A stretch of DNA of 54,823 nucleotides, taken from positions 1 to 54,823 of the forward strand of contig JAGAAC010000085.1 of NCBI GenBank assembly GCA_017615475.1, given 5' to 3'. Source of the stretch: Clostridia bacterium. GTDB taxonomy: Bacteria > Bacillota > Clostridia > Christensenellales > Aristaeellaceae. The notes under the pieces are model-generated. The model was not told the origin of the DNA, did not search any database, and saw only the letters and a list, made by a program, of their open reading frames with translations. The first letter of the stretch is position 1; every line of letters begins with the position of its first letter. Made by a program: the position numbers and the translations under genes. Below, in pieces: positions 26,245 through 34,422 of the stretch.

Positions 26245-26312
26245 TTTTCTCTCCTCACTGTTTTGTATAAATATAACATAGTTTAATAAAACCATCCTGT
26301 CGAAACAAAGCG

Positions 26313-26342
26313 ATTGTATCAAAACAGCAACCATTCCGTCAA
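26313..26342 (-). promoter_or_regulatory. Sigma-A promoter of the GNAT-kinase unit
   Basis: Minus strand: TTGACG (26337-26342), 18 bp, TACAAT (26313-26318). The TTTGACGGAAT around the -35 is like those at 34406 and 35557. Confidence 0.7.
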
Positions 26343-26368
26343 AGGGAAATGTTGTTTTTCGGGATTTG

Positions 26369-26409
26369 TTGACTATTACTAATAGTAATGCTATATTACT
26401 AATAGTAAC
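26369..26409 (+). promoter_or_regulatory. PadR gene promoter with two palindromic operators
   Basis: TTGACT (26369-26374), 17 bp, TATATT (26392-26397). ATTACTAATAGTAAT (26375-26389), a perfect palindrome about its centre, fills the spacer. A second copy with one change (26395-26409) overlaps the -10 and the start of transcription. Centres are 20 bp apart, two helical turns, so two PadR dimers would sit on one face. This is the expected autorepression layout. Confidence 0.9.
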
Positions 26410-26424
26410 GAAAGGAGGGAAAGC

Positions 26425-27045
26425 ATGGAGAAGATTATTCTGAGCCTGCTGATACTGAAAGGAATGACGATCTATGAGATCCGTGCCTATATACAGCAGA
26501 AGCTGTCCACAATCTGCAGTGACAGTCCCGGAAGCATTCAGACGGCGCTGAAAAAACTTCTGGAGAAAGGGTATATCAAAGTAAGCGAATATACCGAAAG
26601 CAATATAGAGAAAAAAAGATATTCGATCACGCCCCGGGGAGTGGCTTTTTATAAAGAATGGGTCGGAACCCCGATCAATCTCAGCAAAATGAAAGCCATG
26701 GAAGCGGGTAAGTTTCTTTCCCTTGGAATGGCGCCACGGGAAAAACGGGTTGCTTTTTTACAGCAGTATATAGATGACCTGAGGAGTGAACATCAAAAGC
26801 TTTCCGAGATCAAACGTTTCAGGGATCAGAACCGGGAAGCGGTTATTGCCAAAAATATCGAAATCATCTGCGGGGAAAAGGCAGTCGTCAAAAACCTCAG
26901 AGAGGTTTCGGGAGAGAGCGATGCGGAGAAGGTTGTAAGCAGTCTGTATCAATATCAGATTTATTTCCTGGAACACGGACTCAGGAGTATTAAGGCGGAT
27001 ATCAGGTTTTACGAAGGTATCCTGAAAAAAGAACTGGAAGGATAA
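26425..27045 (+). CDS. PadR family transcriptional regulator
   Basis: A 206-residue winged-helix regulator. The DNA-binding half (1-85) reads EKIILSLLILKGMTIYEIRA, then SPGSIQTALKKLLEKGYIKV and KRYSITPRGVAFYKEW, the typical PadR wing. The C-terminal half is a long coiled-coil dimer arm (about 95-205). The start follows AAAGGAGGG. Two perfect operators lie in its own promoter. The stop codon abuts the start of the membrane protein gene at 27046, so that gene is probably under the same control, as is common for PadR-transporter pairs. Confidence 0.92.
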   Translation: MEKIILSLLILKGMTIYEIRAYIQQKLSTICSDSPGSIQTALKKLLEKGYIKVSEYTESNIEKKRYSITPRGVAFYKEWVGTPINLSKMKAMEAGKFLSLGMAPREKRVAFLQQYIDDLRSEHQKLSEIKRFRDQNREAVIAKNIEIICGEKAVVKNLREVSGESDAEKVVSSLYQYQIYFLEHGLRSIKADIRFYEGILKKELEG

Positions 27046-27426
27046 ATGATCATGCATATTTACATTGGGGTACTGCTTCTGGCAGCAGTGATTATACTCA
27101 GCATTCTTCTTTTATGCGGACTGCCGCTGGGCGAACTGACCATGGGCGGAAGATATAAAGTCTGGCCCCGGAAACTCAAACCCATTGCCGCCAGCCAGCT
27201 GGCAGTGCAGGTGTTTGCGCTTTATATCCTGCTGGCCGCAGAGGGGACTGTGCCCTGCTTTATCAGTGAAAAGGTGACAAAGATCGTGTGTTTTGTTTTT
27301 GCGGCTTTCTTTCTTGGCAATACGGTGATGAATTTCTTTTCAGCCAGCAAAAAGGAAAAGTACATCATGACTCCGATGTCCGCGGTTTCATCCATCTGTT
27401 TTCTTCTTGCCGGACTGGGCGTATGA
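27046..27426 (+). CDS. Small four-helix membrane protein
   Basis: A 126-residue protein with four hydrophobic segments (about residues 4-24, 55-72, 75-95, 105-124). The first loop has LPLGELTMGGRYKVWPRKLKP. Similar short membrane proteins follow PadR genes in clostridia. There are no catalytic residues that I recognise. It starts immediately after the PadR stop and is probably translated by coupling. Confidence 0.82.
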   Translation: MIMHIYIGVLLLAAVIILSILLLCGLPLGELTMGGRYKVWPRKLKPIAASQLAVQVFALYILLAAEGTVPCFISEKVTKIVCFVFAAFFLGNTVMNFFSASKKEKYIMTPMSAVSSICFLLAGLGV

Positions 27427-27471
27427 CGCGGTACAATTGTTCGAACTGAACTGAATCTGAGGGGATAAGCT

Positions 27472-28227
27472 ATGGATAAAACGAATCATGTGAGCAGACA
27501 GCAGCTGAAGGATGCGCTGATCGGGCTGGGAGTGAACGCCGGCATGGTGCTGGAGGTTCACAGTTCCCTGAGCAGCTTCGGCCATCTTGAAGGCGGCGCA
27601 ATGACGCTGATTGATACACTGAAGGAGATCGTAACGCCTGAAGGCAGTATCTTCATGCCGGCGCTCAGGCTGAGTCCGGAGCAGGAACTGACAGATGAAG
27701 ACCGGAAAATGGGCCTGACTGTCAAAATCAAACTGCTTGATCCGGATACTCCCAGAACAGCCATGGGCATCATAGCGGATACATTCCGCCAGCTGCCTGA
27801 TACCTATGCGGGCAGGGATACGATCAGTACCGCGGGTTGGGGAAAGCACGGGGAAGAGGCTGTCCGGGGCGGACTGAACTACGCCATTCATAACGGCGGG
27901 AAAGCGCTTCTCTTCGGGGTGGATATCTATAAGTTCACAGCCATGCACTATATGGAAGACGCCACTCCCAAAGAAATAAACGATATGTTTGCTCCTACTG
28001 AAGAAATCCTGTCCATCTATCCGTCGGACAAATGGATGACCGAGGCCGGGCATCCGCCGGTGAAGGCCTGGTATACAATACAGCAAATGGCTTATGACCG
28101 GGGACTCATTCAGGAAACTTATATCGGACCGTGCAAGGTCATGTTCTTTGATATCCTGAATGTTGTATCCATTTACAGGGATGAGCTGCTTCGCGATCCG
28201 TTTGGTTTATGGGGTTTAAAAAGATAA
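27472..28227 (+). CDS. Aminoglycoside 3-N-acetyltransferase (AAC(3)) family protein
   Basis: A 251-residue member of the antibiotic N-acetyltransferase family (AAC(3)/YokD/FrbF), unrelated to GNAT. It shows the family opening VLEVHSSLSSFGHLEGGAM, the block GSIFMPALRLSPE, and the late block GGKALLFGVDIYKFTAMHYME with the catalytic-site His. The usual size is 250-290 residues. Members closely like this in clostridia have no proven resistance role, so activity on drugs is open. TGAGGGG precedes the ATG. It stands 45 bases after the membrane protein gene and may be the third gene of the PadR operon. Confidence 0.88.
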   Translation: MDKTNHVSRQQLKDALIGLGVNAGMVLEVHSSLSSFGHLEGGAMTLIDTLKEIVTPEGSIFMPALRLSPEQELTDEDRKMGLTVKIKLLDPDTPRTAMGIIADTFRQLPDTYAGRDTISTAGWGKHGEEAVRGGLNYAIHNGGKALLFGVDIYKFTAMHYMEDATPKEINDMFAPTEEILSIYPSDKWMTEAGHPPVKAWYTIQQMAYDRGLIQETYIGPCKVMFFDILNVVSIYRDELLRDPFGLWGLKR

Positions 28228-28332
28228 GGCGAGGGGTGTACGAAGTGAACAGGAATTGAGCAGTATTTCAACATTGCCTAAATGAAAAAGCCTATGCATA
28301 AAAAGCCGGGCAATGATGAAGGTGAAAATACA

Positions 28333-28500
28333 ATGATATTTATTTCAACGCTGAACTTCAACGGGAAATGCCGTGAAGCGACGGAGCCACACCAAAGGGC
28401 GTTCTCCGGGGAAGGCACACCGCTGTTATCGATGATGAGAAACGGTCGGATAAAAACCTTTGGGAACGGTTCATTTCTATTCGTTATTCTGAACCGTTGA
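28333..28500 (+). pseudogene. Truncated VOC/PhnB-like protein remnant
   Basis: The frame from 28333 starts MIFISTLNFNGKCREATEP and continues HQRAFSGEGTPLLSM. This is close to the conserved N-terminus of PhnB-like VOC proteins (LNFNGxCxEAxxxYxxAFG). After about 35 codons the similarity ends, and the frame stops at 56 codons where 130-150 are expected. AAGGTG lies upstream. It fills most of the 315-base gap between the AAC(3) and methyltransferase genes; I see nothing else there. Confidence 0.65.
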
Positions 28501-28542
28501 ATTCAATCTGATTATTTGGAAAAAACAAGGAGAATGAATAAT

Positions 28543-29307
28543 ATGAGTTATGTGGAAAAGAACAGTGTTATCTGGGATAAAAGATCGGAAAACGGTGACA
28601 TATGGTCCATTCCTGTTTCTTCAGAGGAAATTGAAGAGGCCAGGAAGGGAAACTGGAAGATTGTGCTGACCCCTGAAAGGGCTGTGCCGAGGGACTGGTT
28701 CCCGGAAGATATGACAGGGAAAAAGATCCTGTGCCTCGCAAGCGGCGGGGGACAGCAGGGCCCTGTGCTGGCAGCCACGGGCGCCTGTGTGACGGTTTTT
28801 GACAACAGCCTCGGCCAGTTGAAAAAAGATGAAATGGCCGCGGAAAGGGACGGCCTCCAGATTGAAACCGTTCAGGGGAATATGCAGGATCTTCATATGT
28901 TCGAAGACGCGTCATTTGATCTCATCGTTCATCCCTGGTCCAACAACTATGTGGATGATATTCTTTCCGTCTGGAAAGAGTGTTCGAGGGTTTTAAAGAA
29001 AGGCGGCCTGCTTCTTACCGGATTCGGAACGCCCATTGAATACATTTTTGATCCCGCGAAGCTTGAAAAAGGCCAGCTGGAACTGAAGTATTCCATTCCC
29101 TATGCCGATATCGACCATCTTGACGATCCGAAGGTTAAAGAGATTACCGACGCGGAAGGATTCTCCTGGGGACATCCTGTTGAGGAACAGATCCAGGGCC
29201 AGATTTCCGCGGGATTTGCGATCATCGGCTTCTATGAAGACAGGGGATGCCGGATTTTCGATGACTATATGAACACATCGATGGCAACCAAGGCTGTGAA
29301 ACTGTAA
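28543..29307 (+). CDS. Class I SAM-dependent methyltransferase
   Basis: A 254-residue Rossmann-fold methyltransferase. Motif I is KKILCLASGGGQQGPVLAA (about residues 61-79), motif II the Asp of VTVFDNSLGQL (about 83-93), motif III NMQDLHMFEDASFDLIVHP. The N-terminal KNSVIWDKRSENGDIWSIPV and the GGGQQGP loop match clostridial methyltransferases that act on small molecules. The substrate is unknown. AAGGAG is ten bases before this ATG; earlier in-frame ATGs are too close to it. A terminator follows at 29337. Confidence 0.9.
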   Translation: MSYVEKNSVIWDKRSENGDIWSIPVSSEEIEEARKGNWKIVLTPERAVPRDWFPEDMTGKKILCLASGGGQQGPVLAATGACVTVFDNSLGQLKKDEMAAERDGLQIETVQGNMQDLHMFEDASFDLIVHPWSNNYVDDILSVWKECSRVLKKGGLLLTGFGTPIEYIFDPAKLEKGQLELKYSIPYADIDHLDDPKVKEITDAEGFSWGHPVEEQIQGQISAGFAIIGFYEDRGCRIFDDYMNTSMATKAVKL

Positions 29308-29336
29308 GCTTCAGACCGGAAAACACAGAGACAGCG

Positions 29337-29366
29337 AAGCCGGACCTGGTGAAGGTCCGGCTTTTT
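29337..29366 (+). terminator. Rho-independent terminator
   Basis: AAGCCGGACC (29337-29346) pairs with GGTCCGGCTT (29354-29363), followed by a T run. It ends the methyltransferase transcript and faces the 3' end of proC. Confidence 0.9.
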
Positions 29367-29397
29367 CGTTATGCTTTTCCGGCGGGGCTGTCTCCGG

Positions 29398-30204
29398 TCA
29401 GTCTCCCTTCAAGCCTTTCACACGTGCATAAGCGGCATCCAGGCACTGGTTCAGTATCTCATTCAGGCTGCTGTCGCGGAGGACGCTGATACCGGCTTCC
29501 GTGGTTCCGCCTTTAGTGCTGATCTGTTCAATGAGCTTTTCAAAGGTGCTGTCTTCGCTTCTGACCGTTTCAATCGCGTTTTCAAAAACACGCGTTGTGA
29601 TTTCATCGCTGACAGCGGCGTCATTGATCAGCCTGTCGCAGGAATCCCTGTACGCTTTCATCAGGTAAGCCGCAAAGGCCAGCCCGCTGGCGGCGCAGAT
29701 GGTGATGCTTTCCAGCTTTTCCTCCGGCAGGGAAATGATATACCCCAGGCGCCGGAACAGGCTGATCACGTCGTCAGATCCGGAAAGATCATTGTCACAG
29801 CTGATGCCGATGACGCCACGGCAAAAGGAAATGGCCACATTGGGCATCATTCTGATAAGGCGGTATTCCCCGCACTTGTCATGAAGCATTTTCCTCATGT
29901 CGCTTAAGGTGACCCCGGCCATGAAACTGACAAGCGTTTTGCCGGAAAGATCCATTTCGCTGAGCTCGGTCAGTACATCCCCGGCATTCTGCGCCCTGAC
30001 AACAATGACGATAATATCTGATACAGCAACCAGTTCTTTTTTGCTTACAGTCGCATTGATGTGAGGATAAACACGTTTTACCGCTTCCATGGTTTCTATC
30101 GTCCGGGCATTCAGGATAATCTGTTCCTGTGCCACGCCGCTTTTGATCAAACCGGCTATCAATGCTTTTCCCAGATGCCCTGATCCGATTATTCCGATAT
30201 TCAT
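29398..30204 (-). CDS. proC: Pyrroline-5-carboxylate reductase family protein
   Basis: A 268-residue NAD(P)H-dependent reductase, the normal size for ProC. The dinucleotide loop is GIIGSGHLGKALIAG (residues 4-18). The C-terminal dimer domain has the signature STKGGTTEAGISVL with the conserved GGTTEA. ProC reduces pyrroline-5-carboxylate to proline in the cytoplasm. The loop has His in place of the usual Asn/Lys (GxGNMG), so a specialised paralogue acting on another imine is possible. GAAGGAGG precedes the ATG. No other proline genes are nearby. Confidence 0.85.
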   Translation of the reverse strand: MNIGIIGSGHLGKALIAGLIKSGVAQEQIILNARTIETMEAVKRVYPHINATVSKKELVAVSDIIVIVVRAQNAGDVLTELSEMDLSGKTLVSFMAGVTLSDMRKMLHDKCGEYRLIRMMPNVAISFCRGVIGISCDNDLSGSDDVISLFRRLGYIISLPEEKLESITICAASGLAFAAYLMKAYRDSCDRLINDAAVSDEITTRVFENAIETVRSEDSTFEKLIEQISTKGGTTEAGISVLRDSSLNEILNQCLDAAYARVKGLKGD

Positions 30205-30326
30205 GGCTGACCTCCTTCAAAAAACATGCTCCTGCTCATCTGATCTGCATAACTAAAAGTCATAGTATATTACGGTACGTGTTTTTTCAATCGCATTTTG
30301 ACAAAAGGAATGTATTTTTTCTATAT

Positions 30327-31391
30327 TTACTTATCTGTACCAGCCTGCTGCCCACACCATTTTGCCCGGAAAGCTTCCCATTCCGGCGTCTCCCGGACAA
30401 AACGGCAGGTTTCATCTTCACTGAACTGTTTCAGCAGGGCGGCGGTCATCTGCTCCGTATGTCCTGCTCCTGTTTCCGGGAAGGTCATGTGTTCAAACAA
30501 AGCCGATTGAGTGTAATCCATCGCTGTGTCCACATGGGTGAGCAGAGCGTCCATGAGATCCAGCGCCTTCTTCGTATCCTGAACGGACAATGCGTAATCC
30601 AGTCTGCCAGCAAGCTGGTGATATTTTCCCATTTCCAGCAGCTCTGCCAGCGCGCTTTCCTTTTCCACAATGATTCGGGCCTTTTCCTGGTTTCCTGTTT
30701 TTATGGCAACAACATGCAACCCATAGAGTACAACGGACATCTGCTGATAATCTGAAAGCAGCAGTTCCTCCAGTGCCTGACAGGCTTCCTCATATCGGCC
30801 TGTTCTGCTGTAGATTGCGGCAAGTTTCCGTTTCTTTCCGGGATCCCAGGGAGAAAAGTAATCCAGTGTTTTTTCGGCCTCCTCATACCGCTCCCGCCGG
30901 AGCAGGAAGGCATACAAGCCATCCGCTGCATCATGCCGTATCATTTCGTCGCCGCTGGACAGGAGGCTCTCATAGCAGCCCTGAATCCAACTGTCGTATT
31001 TTTCACATTCCCCGCCACCCAGAAGCAAGCAGCGGGTATTCAGCATTGTGGTCAGCGTCAGGATGAGGTTCTCATCGTTGGGGTATTCCCGGATGATCTG
31101 TACCATTTTCTGATATACAGTCTCCAGCGGGTTCTTTGAAAGCATTGCGGAAAATTCGATGCCGATATTGGATATTTCGACCTCTGTAAGCTTGTCTTTA
31201 AAAGAAAGCAGTTCGTCCAGGGAAATATCCAGCAGCCTGGCGATCGGGGCCAGCAGCGAGATATCAGGCATGGAAGCGCCGCTTTCCCACTTGTTGACCG
31301 CGGGGGCGGTAACGCCAAGCCGGTTTGCCATTTCTTCCTGCGTCAGTTTCTTTTCTTTTCTGTATTTTCTGATCACTTCGTTGATCTGCAT
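30327..31391 (-). CDS. XRE family regulator with TPR-like C-terminal domain
   Basis: A 354-residue protein. The N-terminal Cro/CI helix-turn-helix (residues 4-60) reads EVIRKYRKEKKLTQEEMANR and then LGVTAPAVNKWESGASMPDI. The rest is all helical, with repeated pairs (AEKTLDYFSPWDPGKKRKLA, AACQALEELL) that look like tetratricopeptide repeats. This is a common clostridial regulator type with unknown signal. A palindrome at 31418-31432 lies between its -10 and start. AAAGGAG precedes the ATG. Confidence 0.88.
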   Translation of the reverse strand: MQINEVIRKYRKEKKLTQEEMANRLGVTAPAVNKWESGASMPDISLLAPIARLLDISLDELLSFKDKLTEVEISNIGIEFSAMLSKNPLETVYQKMVQIIREYPNDENLILTLTTMLNTRCLLLGGGECEKYDSWIQGCYESLLSSGDEMIRHDAADGLYAFLLRRERYEEAEKTLDYFSPWDPGKKRKLAAIYSRTGRYEEACQALEELLLSDYQQMSVVLYGLHVVAIKTGNQEKARIIVEKESALAELLEMGKYHQLAGRLDYALSVQDTKKALDLMDALLTHVDTAMDYTQSALFEHMTFPETGAGHTEQMTAALLKQFSEDETCRFVRETPEWEAFRAKWCGQQAGTDK

Positions 31392-31417
31392 GGTTGACTC
31401 CTTTCGGGATTGGTTAT

Positions 31418-31442
31418 CTGTACCGGGTACAGCTTTATTATA
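31418..31442 (-). promoter_or_regulatory. Palindromic operator and -10 box of the XRE gene
   Basis: CTGTACCGGGTACAG (31418-31432) is a perfect palindrome about its centre, just downstream of TATAAT (31437-31442, minus strand). No good -35 is visible at the usual spacing, so the promoter may need an activator or be weak. It is the likely autoregulatory site. Confidence 0.65.
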
Positions 31443-31682
31443 CAGGCAGAGGTCCTGTTATGGTAGTGAACAGCTTTTAACTAAAGATAAAAAAAATTAA
31501 CCGGCAATCATATATTATCATGAATACCGGATAATATCTGATGTAACGCATGAAGATATGCCCTGACACACTGCCTGAAAAGACGTATCCGGGCGGGTGA
31601 GCTGCGCTCCGGTTTTGCAGCGTTTAAACCGATTATACCAGAGAAGTGACGTCAGCAAATGTGATAAGAGAACCGTCCGTTT

Positions 31683-31843
31683 TTACACCCGGATATGTTT
31701 ACACATGTTGGATTCTACAATCCGGATCCTGCCATTTTTTATTTCCCGGACATGAATGCCTGTGTCAGCTGTGGCAAAAGAGACATCGGTTTTGACGGGC
31801 ATGTTCAGCAGGGAATGGTACAGTTGATTACAAAAGAGCATTA
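31683..31843 (-). other. Possible C-terminal fragment of an unidentified protein
   Basis: In the 452-base gap 31392-31843, one minus-strand frame reads NQLYHSLLNMPVKTDVS, FATADTGIHVREIKNG and RIRIVESNMCKHIRV before stopping. Its residue make-up is protein-like, but there is no start or ribosome site, and it enters from another frame of the HAD gene. I do not recognise it. It is probably a remnant. The rest of the gap is AT-rich and shows only the XRE operator. Confidence 0.3.
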
Positions 31844-32455
31844 TCAGCGGCACTTCCGCTCTTCCACGGCTGCCCGGATGGTCTCCCAGTCGGGACACCT
31901 GCGGTAGTTGCTGCCGGGAAGCTTTGCGGTTCTGTTCCACGGCCTGTCAAAGACCATGACCCGAAGGTCCGGCAGATGATCGAAGAACCTGAAAGCGAGG
32001 GGAGAATCCTCTACCGCGTAATCGAATTTCATTTGGAAGAAATCATCCAGTTTCAGGCTGAAACTGCTGTTTTTCATAAAGTTTTCCCGGCCGTATTTGT
32101 CCAGGAAGTACACTTTGACATCCTGAAGCCCGTGATTGTCCAGCCAGGCGCGGGAAGGCTCATAGGAACTGTAAGGGCGGCCGGTGATTACCGAAACGTG
32201 ATGGCCCTGCCGAAGCCATTCATTGATGACTTTTGACGCTCCCGGAGCTTCTTCGAAGGACAGGAGCATTTCCGGATCATGGCCTTTGATAAGCAGCCGG
32301 TCATACTGTTCATCTGTCAGGTTAAAGGCCTGCTGAAGGTTGAAAAACCGCATGGATTCGTAAGGGATATTGATTCCGAACATGTCAGCGGCAAGCCTGG
32401 AAAATGCCCTTCCGGTTTCGCACAGGCAGTCATCAAAATCAACATAGATATTCAC
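31844..32455 (-). CDS. HAD-like 5'(3')-deoxyribonucleotidase-type protein
   Basis: A 203-residue HAD-superfamily protein of the NT5C type. Motif I is IYVDFDDCLCETGRAF (near residue 8), the second block VSVITGRPYSSYEPSRAWLD (motif II Thr), then VYFLDKYGRENFMKNSSF (Lys) and the acidic DYAVEDSPLAF. It may dephosphorylate nucleotides, or be a housekeeping HAD of unknown target. I chose the GTG start at 32455 after AAGGAGG; the ATG 84 bases earlier lies upstream of that site. Confidence 0.8.
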   Translation of the reverse strand: MNIYVDFDDCLCETGRAFSRLAADMFGINIPYESMRFFNLQQAFNLTDEQYDRLLIKGHDPEMLLSFEEAPGASKVINEWLRQGHHVSVITGRPYSSYEPSRAWLDNHGLQDVKVYFLDKYGRENFMKNSSFSLKLDDFFQMKFDYAVEDSPLAFRFFDHLPDLRVMVFDRPWNRTAKLPGSNYRRCPDWETIRAAVEERKCR

Positions 32456-32510
32456 GATACCACCTCCTTCAGCACGTCTGCATCCGCTTCGGCATGGAGT
32501 CCTTCCGGCA

Positions 32511-32942
32511 TTATTGCACGGTCCATTCAGTCCACTCAATGTGGTTGTACTTCATCACTTCATCGGCACGCTTCATTCCGAGCTTCTCGTAGAACGGCAC
32601 CGCATCGTCATTGGCGATCAGGTATACCGCAATATCCTTTTCACCGCCGGCGAGTTCATGGGCAGTTTTCATCAGCTTCGTGGCAATGCCCCGGCGCTCA
32701 TAGGCCCTGTCTACTCCAAGATCCGTAATATACAGCCAGTAGCAGAAGTCTGTAAGCCCGAAAAGAGCGCCTACAAGAAGGCCGTCATCATTCCTGGCGG
32801 TCAGGCTGATTGATACGTTTTTGACCAGCTTCGGAATGCGTTCATAAAACCGTTCTTTCGGATACTGGGATCCCAGGTCCGTCCTTTTCAAAAATTCAAT
32901 GTATTCTTCAGCGGATACCCGCTCTTCCTTTATGGTGACCAT
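32511..32942 (-). CDS. GNAT family N-acetyltransferase
   Basis: A 143-residue acetyltransferase of the type found widely in clostridia. It starts MVTIKEERVSAEEYIEFLKR and has DLGSQYPKERF, the acetyl-CoA loop YERRGIATKLM, and the end motif AVPFYEKLGM followed by EVMKYNHIEWTEWT. The start at 32942 is preceded by AAGGAGGA. It is in the same direction as the GNAT gene upstream with a 29-base gap, so two GNATs are probably on one transcript. Confidence 0.9.
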   Translation of the reverse strand: MVTIKEERVSAEEYIEFLKRTDLGSQYPKERFYERIPKLVKNVSISLTARNDDGLLVGALFGLTDFCYWLYITDLGVDRAYERRGIATKLMKTAHELAGGEKDIAVYLIANDDAVPFYEKLGMKRADEVMKYNHIEWTEWTVQ

Positions 32943-32971
32943 ATGCTCCTCCTTATAAACCGGATACCTGA

Positions 32972-33490
32972 TCATTTATCCGGATAGCAGTATTCAAGCC
33001 CGTAATCATGATCATCCGCTTCCTCCATCAGATAATCGTAGCCTTCTTCCGAGACGATCCGGAAGCCGCATTTCTCATGGGTTTTCAGGGACGCGGTGTT
33101 CCTTTTGCTGACGCAGTCATACAGCCGGAAAGGGCCTTGCTTTTTCAGGGCGTCCGCAACCGCTGACAGCAATAATGCCGCATAGCCTTTTTTTCTCTGA
33201 TCCGGGCGGGTTTCCAGCGCCTCAAGAAAATAAACATCCCTGACCCTGCATGTCCTCAGCGCGCTGAACCAGGTTCCGCTTTCTTCGTACACCCAGACAG
33301 CGGCTTCAGGCTTGCTGAAAAAGTCATTTTTCAGGAAATCAAGAAAACCGGCTTCGACCTGCCTGACAGCTTTTTCTTTGTCCGTCTCTTCGGGGAAGAA
33401 GTAATCTGTGTTCTCATAGTTGCTTTCGGAATAAACATCCATCAGCTTTCTTTCGTCCAGGTCCCTGTATTCTGTTATTTTTCTCAGCAT
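32972..33490 (-). CDS. GNAT family N-acetyltransferase
   Basis: A 172-residue acetyltransferase. It has the N-terminal block ITEYRDLDERKLMDVYSESN, a FLEALETRPDQRKKGYAALLL stretch containing the loop QRKKGYAA, and RNTASLKTHEKCGF at the end. I took ATG 33490 because GGAG lies six bases upstream. It probably forms one transcript with the next GNAT gene (32511-32942). Confidence 0.88.
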   Translation of the reverse strand: MLRKITEYRDLDERKLMDVYSESNYENTDYFFPEETDKEKAVRQVEAGFLDFLKNDFFSKPEAAVWVYEESGTWFSALRTCRVRDVYFLEALETRPDQRKKGYAALLLSAVADALKKQGPFRLYDCVSKRNTASLKTHEKCGFRIVSEEGYDYLMEEADDHDYGLEYCYPDK

Positions 33491-33527
33491 CGTATTCTCC
33501 ATAGATGAAATGTATTATTTGTTTAGG

Positions 33528-33860
33528 TCAGTGCATCTCCACCAGGACCGCTTTTTCGGGCGGGAAATAATCATCGGAACTGCTGCTGACTCCCGCGGCA
33601 TGATAGGCCTGCTCAAAAGAGATGCTTTCGACATTGCTTAACCAGACGAAAGAGGAATCCACAGCGGCGTTCGGCATTTTTCCGGTGATCTCCAGGCGGA
33701 ATTTATAGGTATAGCCATCACACATCCATGTTCCATCATCCATTTCGGAGTATGTTTTCATGTTTCCGGTGACCGTGTTTTTAACAGCGGCTTTCCTTGC
33801 ACATCCCGAAAAAGATGCTGTGAGCAGCAGGCACAGCAGGAACAGCAGTACTTTTTTCAC
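33528..33860 (-). CDS. Small lipoprotein
   Basis: A 110-residue protein with a lipoprotein signal KKVLLFLLCLLLTASFSGC, where the Cys at 20 follows a lipobox-like SFSG. It should be lipidated and face outward. The mature part has TVTGNMKTYSEMDDGTWMCDGYTYKFRLE split around a Trp-rich turn and resembles small clostridial lipoproteins of unknown role. It lies 17 bases after the metallopeptidase-like gene and is probably co-transcribed with it. Confidence 0.8.
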   Translation of the reverse strand: MKKVLLFLLCLLLTASFSGCARKAAVKNTVTGNMKTYSEMDDGTWMCDGYTYKFRLEITGKMPNAAVDSSFVWLSNVESISFEQAYHAAGVSSSSDDYFPPEKAVLVEMH

Positions 33861-33877
33861 GGCCGTTGGTTCTCCTT

Positions 33878-34339
33878 TTATTCGATGTTATTCAGTCCGT
33901 CATACAGCTCGTTGAAGGATTTGCCCCTGCGGCACCTGCCATAGGAGAGCTCCCGGTTTTCACCGAATTCCAGCAGGAAGCACTTGGACAGTTCCTCCAC
34001 GGTTTGTTCCAGCGTGGTAAAAAACTGCTGATAGGCAAAGCGGCTTGCGGCCGAATCCTCCTCAAAACAGTTTTTGATCAGGGACTCGGTCACCTGGTCC
34101 AGCGGATACATTTTGATATGCATCAGTTCATGAACGATGACTTCTTCGATATTTTCCTGCTTCGGTGAAACCGCGTTCAGCAGCAGGATGGCTTTCCTGT
34201 CATCGCAGTCGATTTTGAAATCACCGGTTTTCCGCCAGGACGGATCTTCAACGAATTCGAGTTTCACATCCCAGGCAGGTGTAATCCGGAGCTTCCGGAT
34301 GTATTTTTCAAACAGAGCGGCTGCCTTTTCCCTGTCCAT
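33878..34339 (-). CDS. HExxH metallopeptidase-like protein
   Basis: A 153-residue cytoplasmic protein with a zinc-protease signature VIVHELMHIKM (HELMH, residues 70-74). Upstream is WDVKLEFVEDPSWRKTGDFK and downstream a helical segment with FEEDSAA, whose Glu could be the third metal ligand. It resembles small clostridial and phage metallopeptidase-like proteins such as the ImmA/SprT type but is not clearly one of them. I took ATG 34339, eight bases after GGAGG. The promoter is at 34382-34411. Confidence 0.72.
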   Translation of the reverse strand: MDREKAAALFEKYIRKLRITPAWDVKLEFVEDPSWRKTGDFKIDCDDRKAILLLNAVSPKQENIEEVIVHELMHIKMYPLDQVTESLIKNCFEEDSAASRFAYQQFFTTLEQTVEELSKCFLLEFGENRELSYGRCRRGKSFNELYDGLNNIE

Positions 34340-34381
34340 TTTCTTTTCCTCCATATACCGCGGCTTTGAGCCGGTAATGCC

Positions 34382-34411
34382 ATCATATCAAAAGGGTGAT
34401 AATCCCGTCAA
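34382..34411 (-). promoter_or_regulatory. Sigma-A promoter of the metallopeptidase-lipoprotein unit
   Basis: Minus strand: TTGACG (34406-34411), 18 bp, TATGAT (34382-34387), about 45 bases before the start. Confidence 0.7.
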
Positions 34412-34422
34412 AGAAAAGGTAG

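Noticed and set aside
29371..29907. Plus-strand 178-codon frame opposite proC
   Set aside because: It lacks start signals; the minus strand encodes a full-length reductase with both signature motifs.
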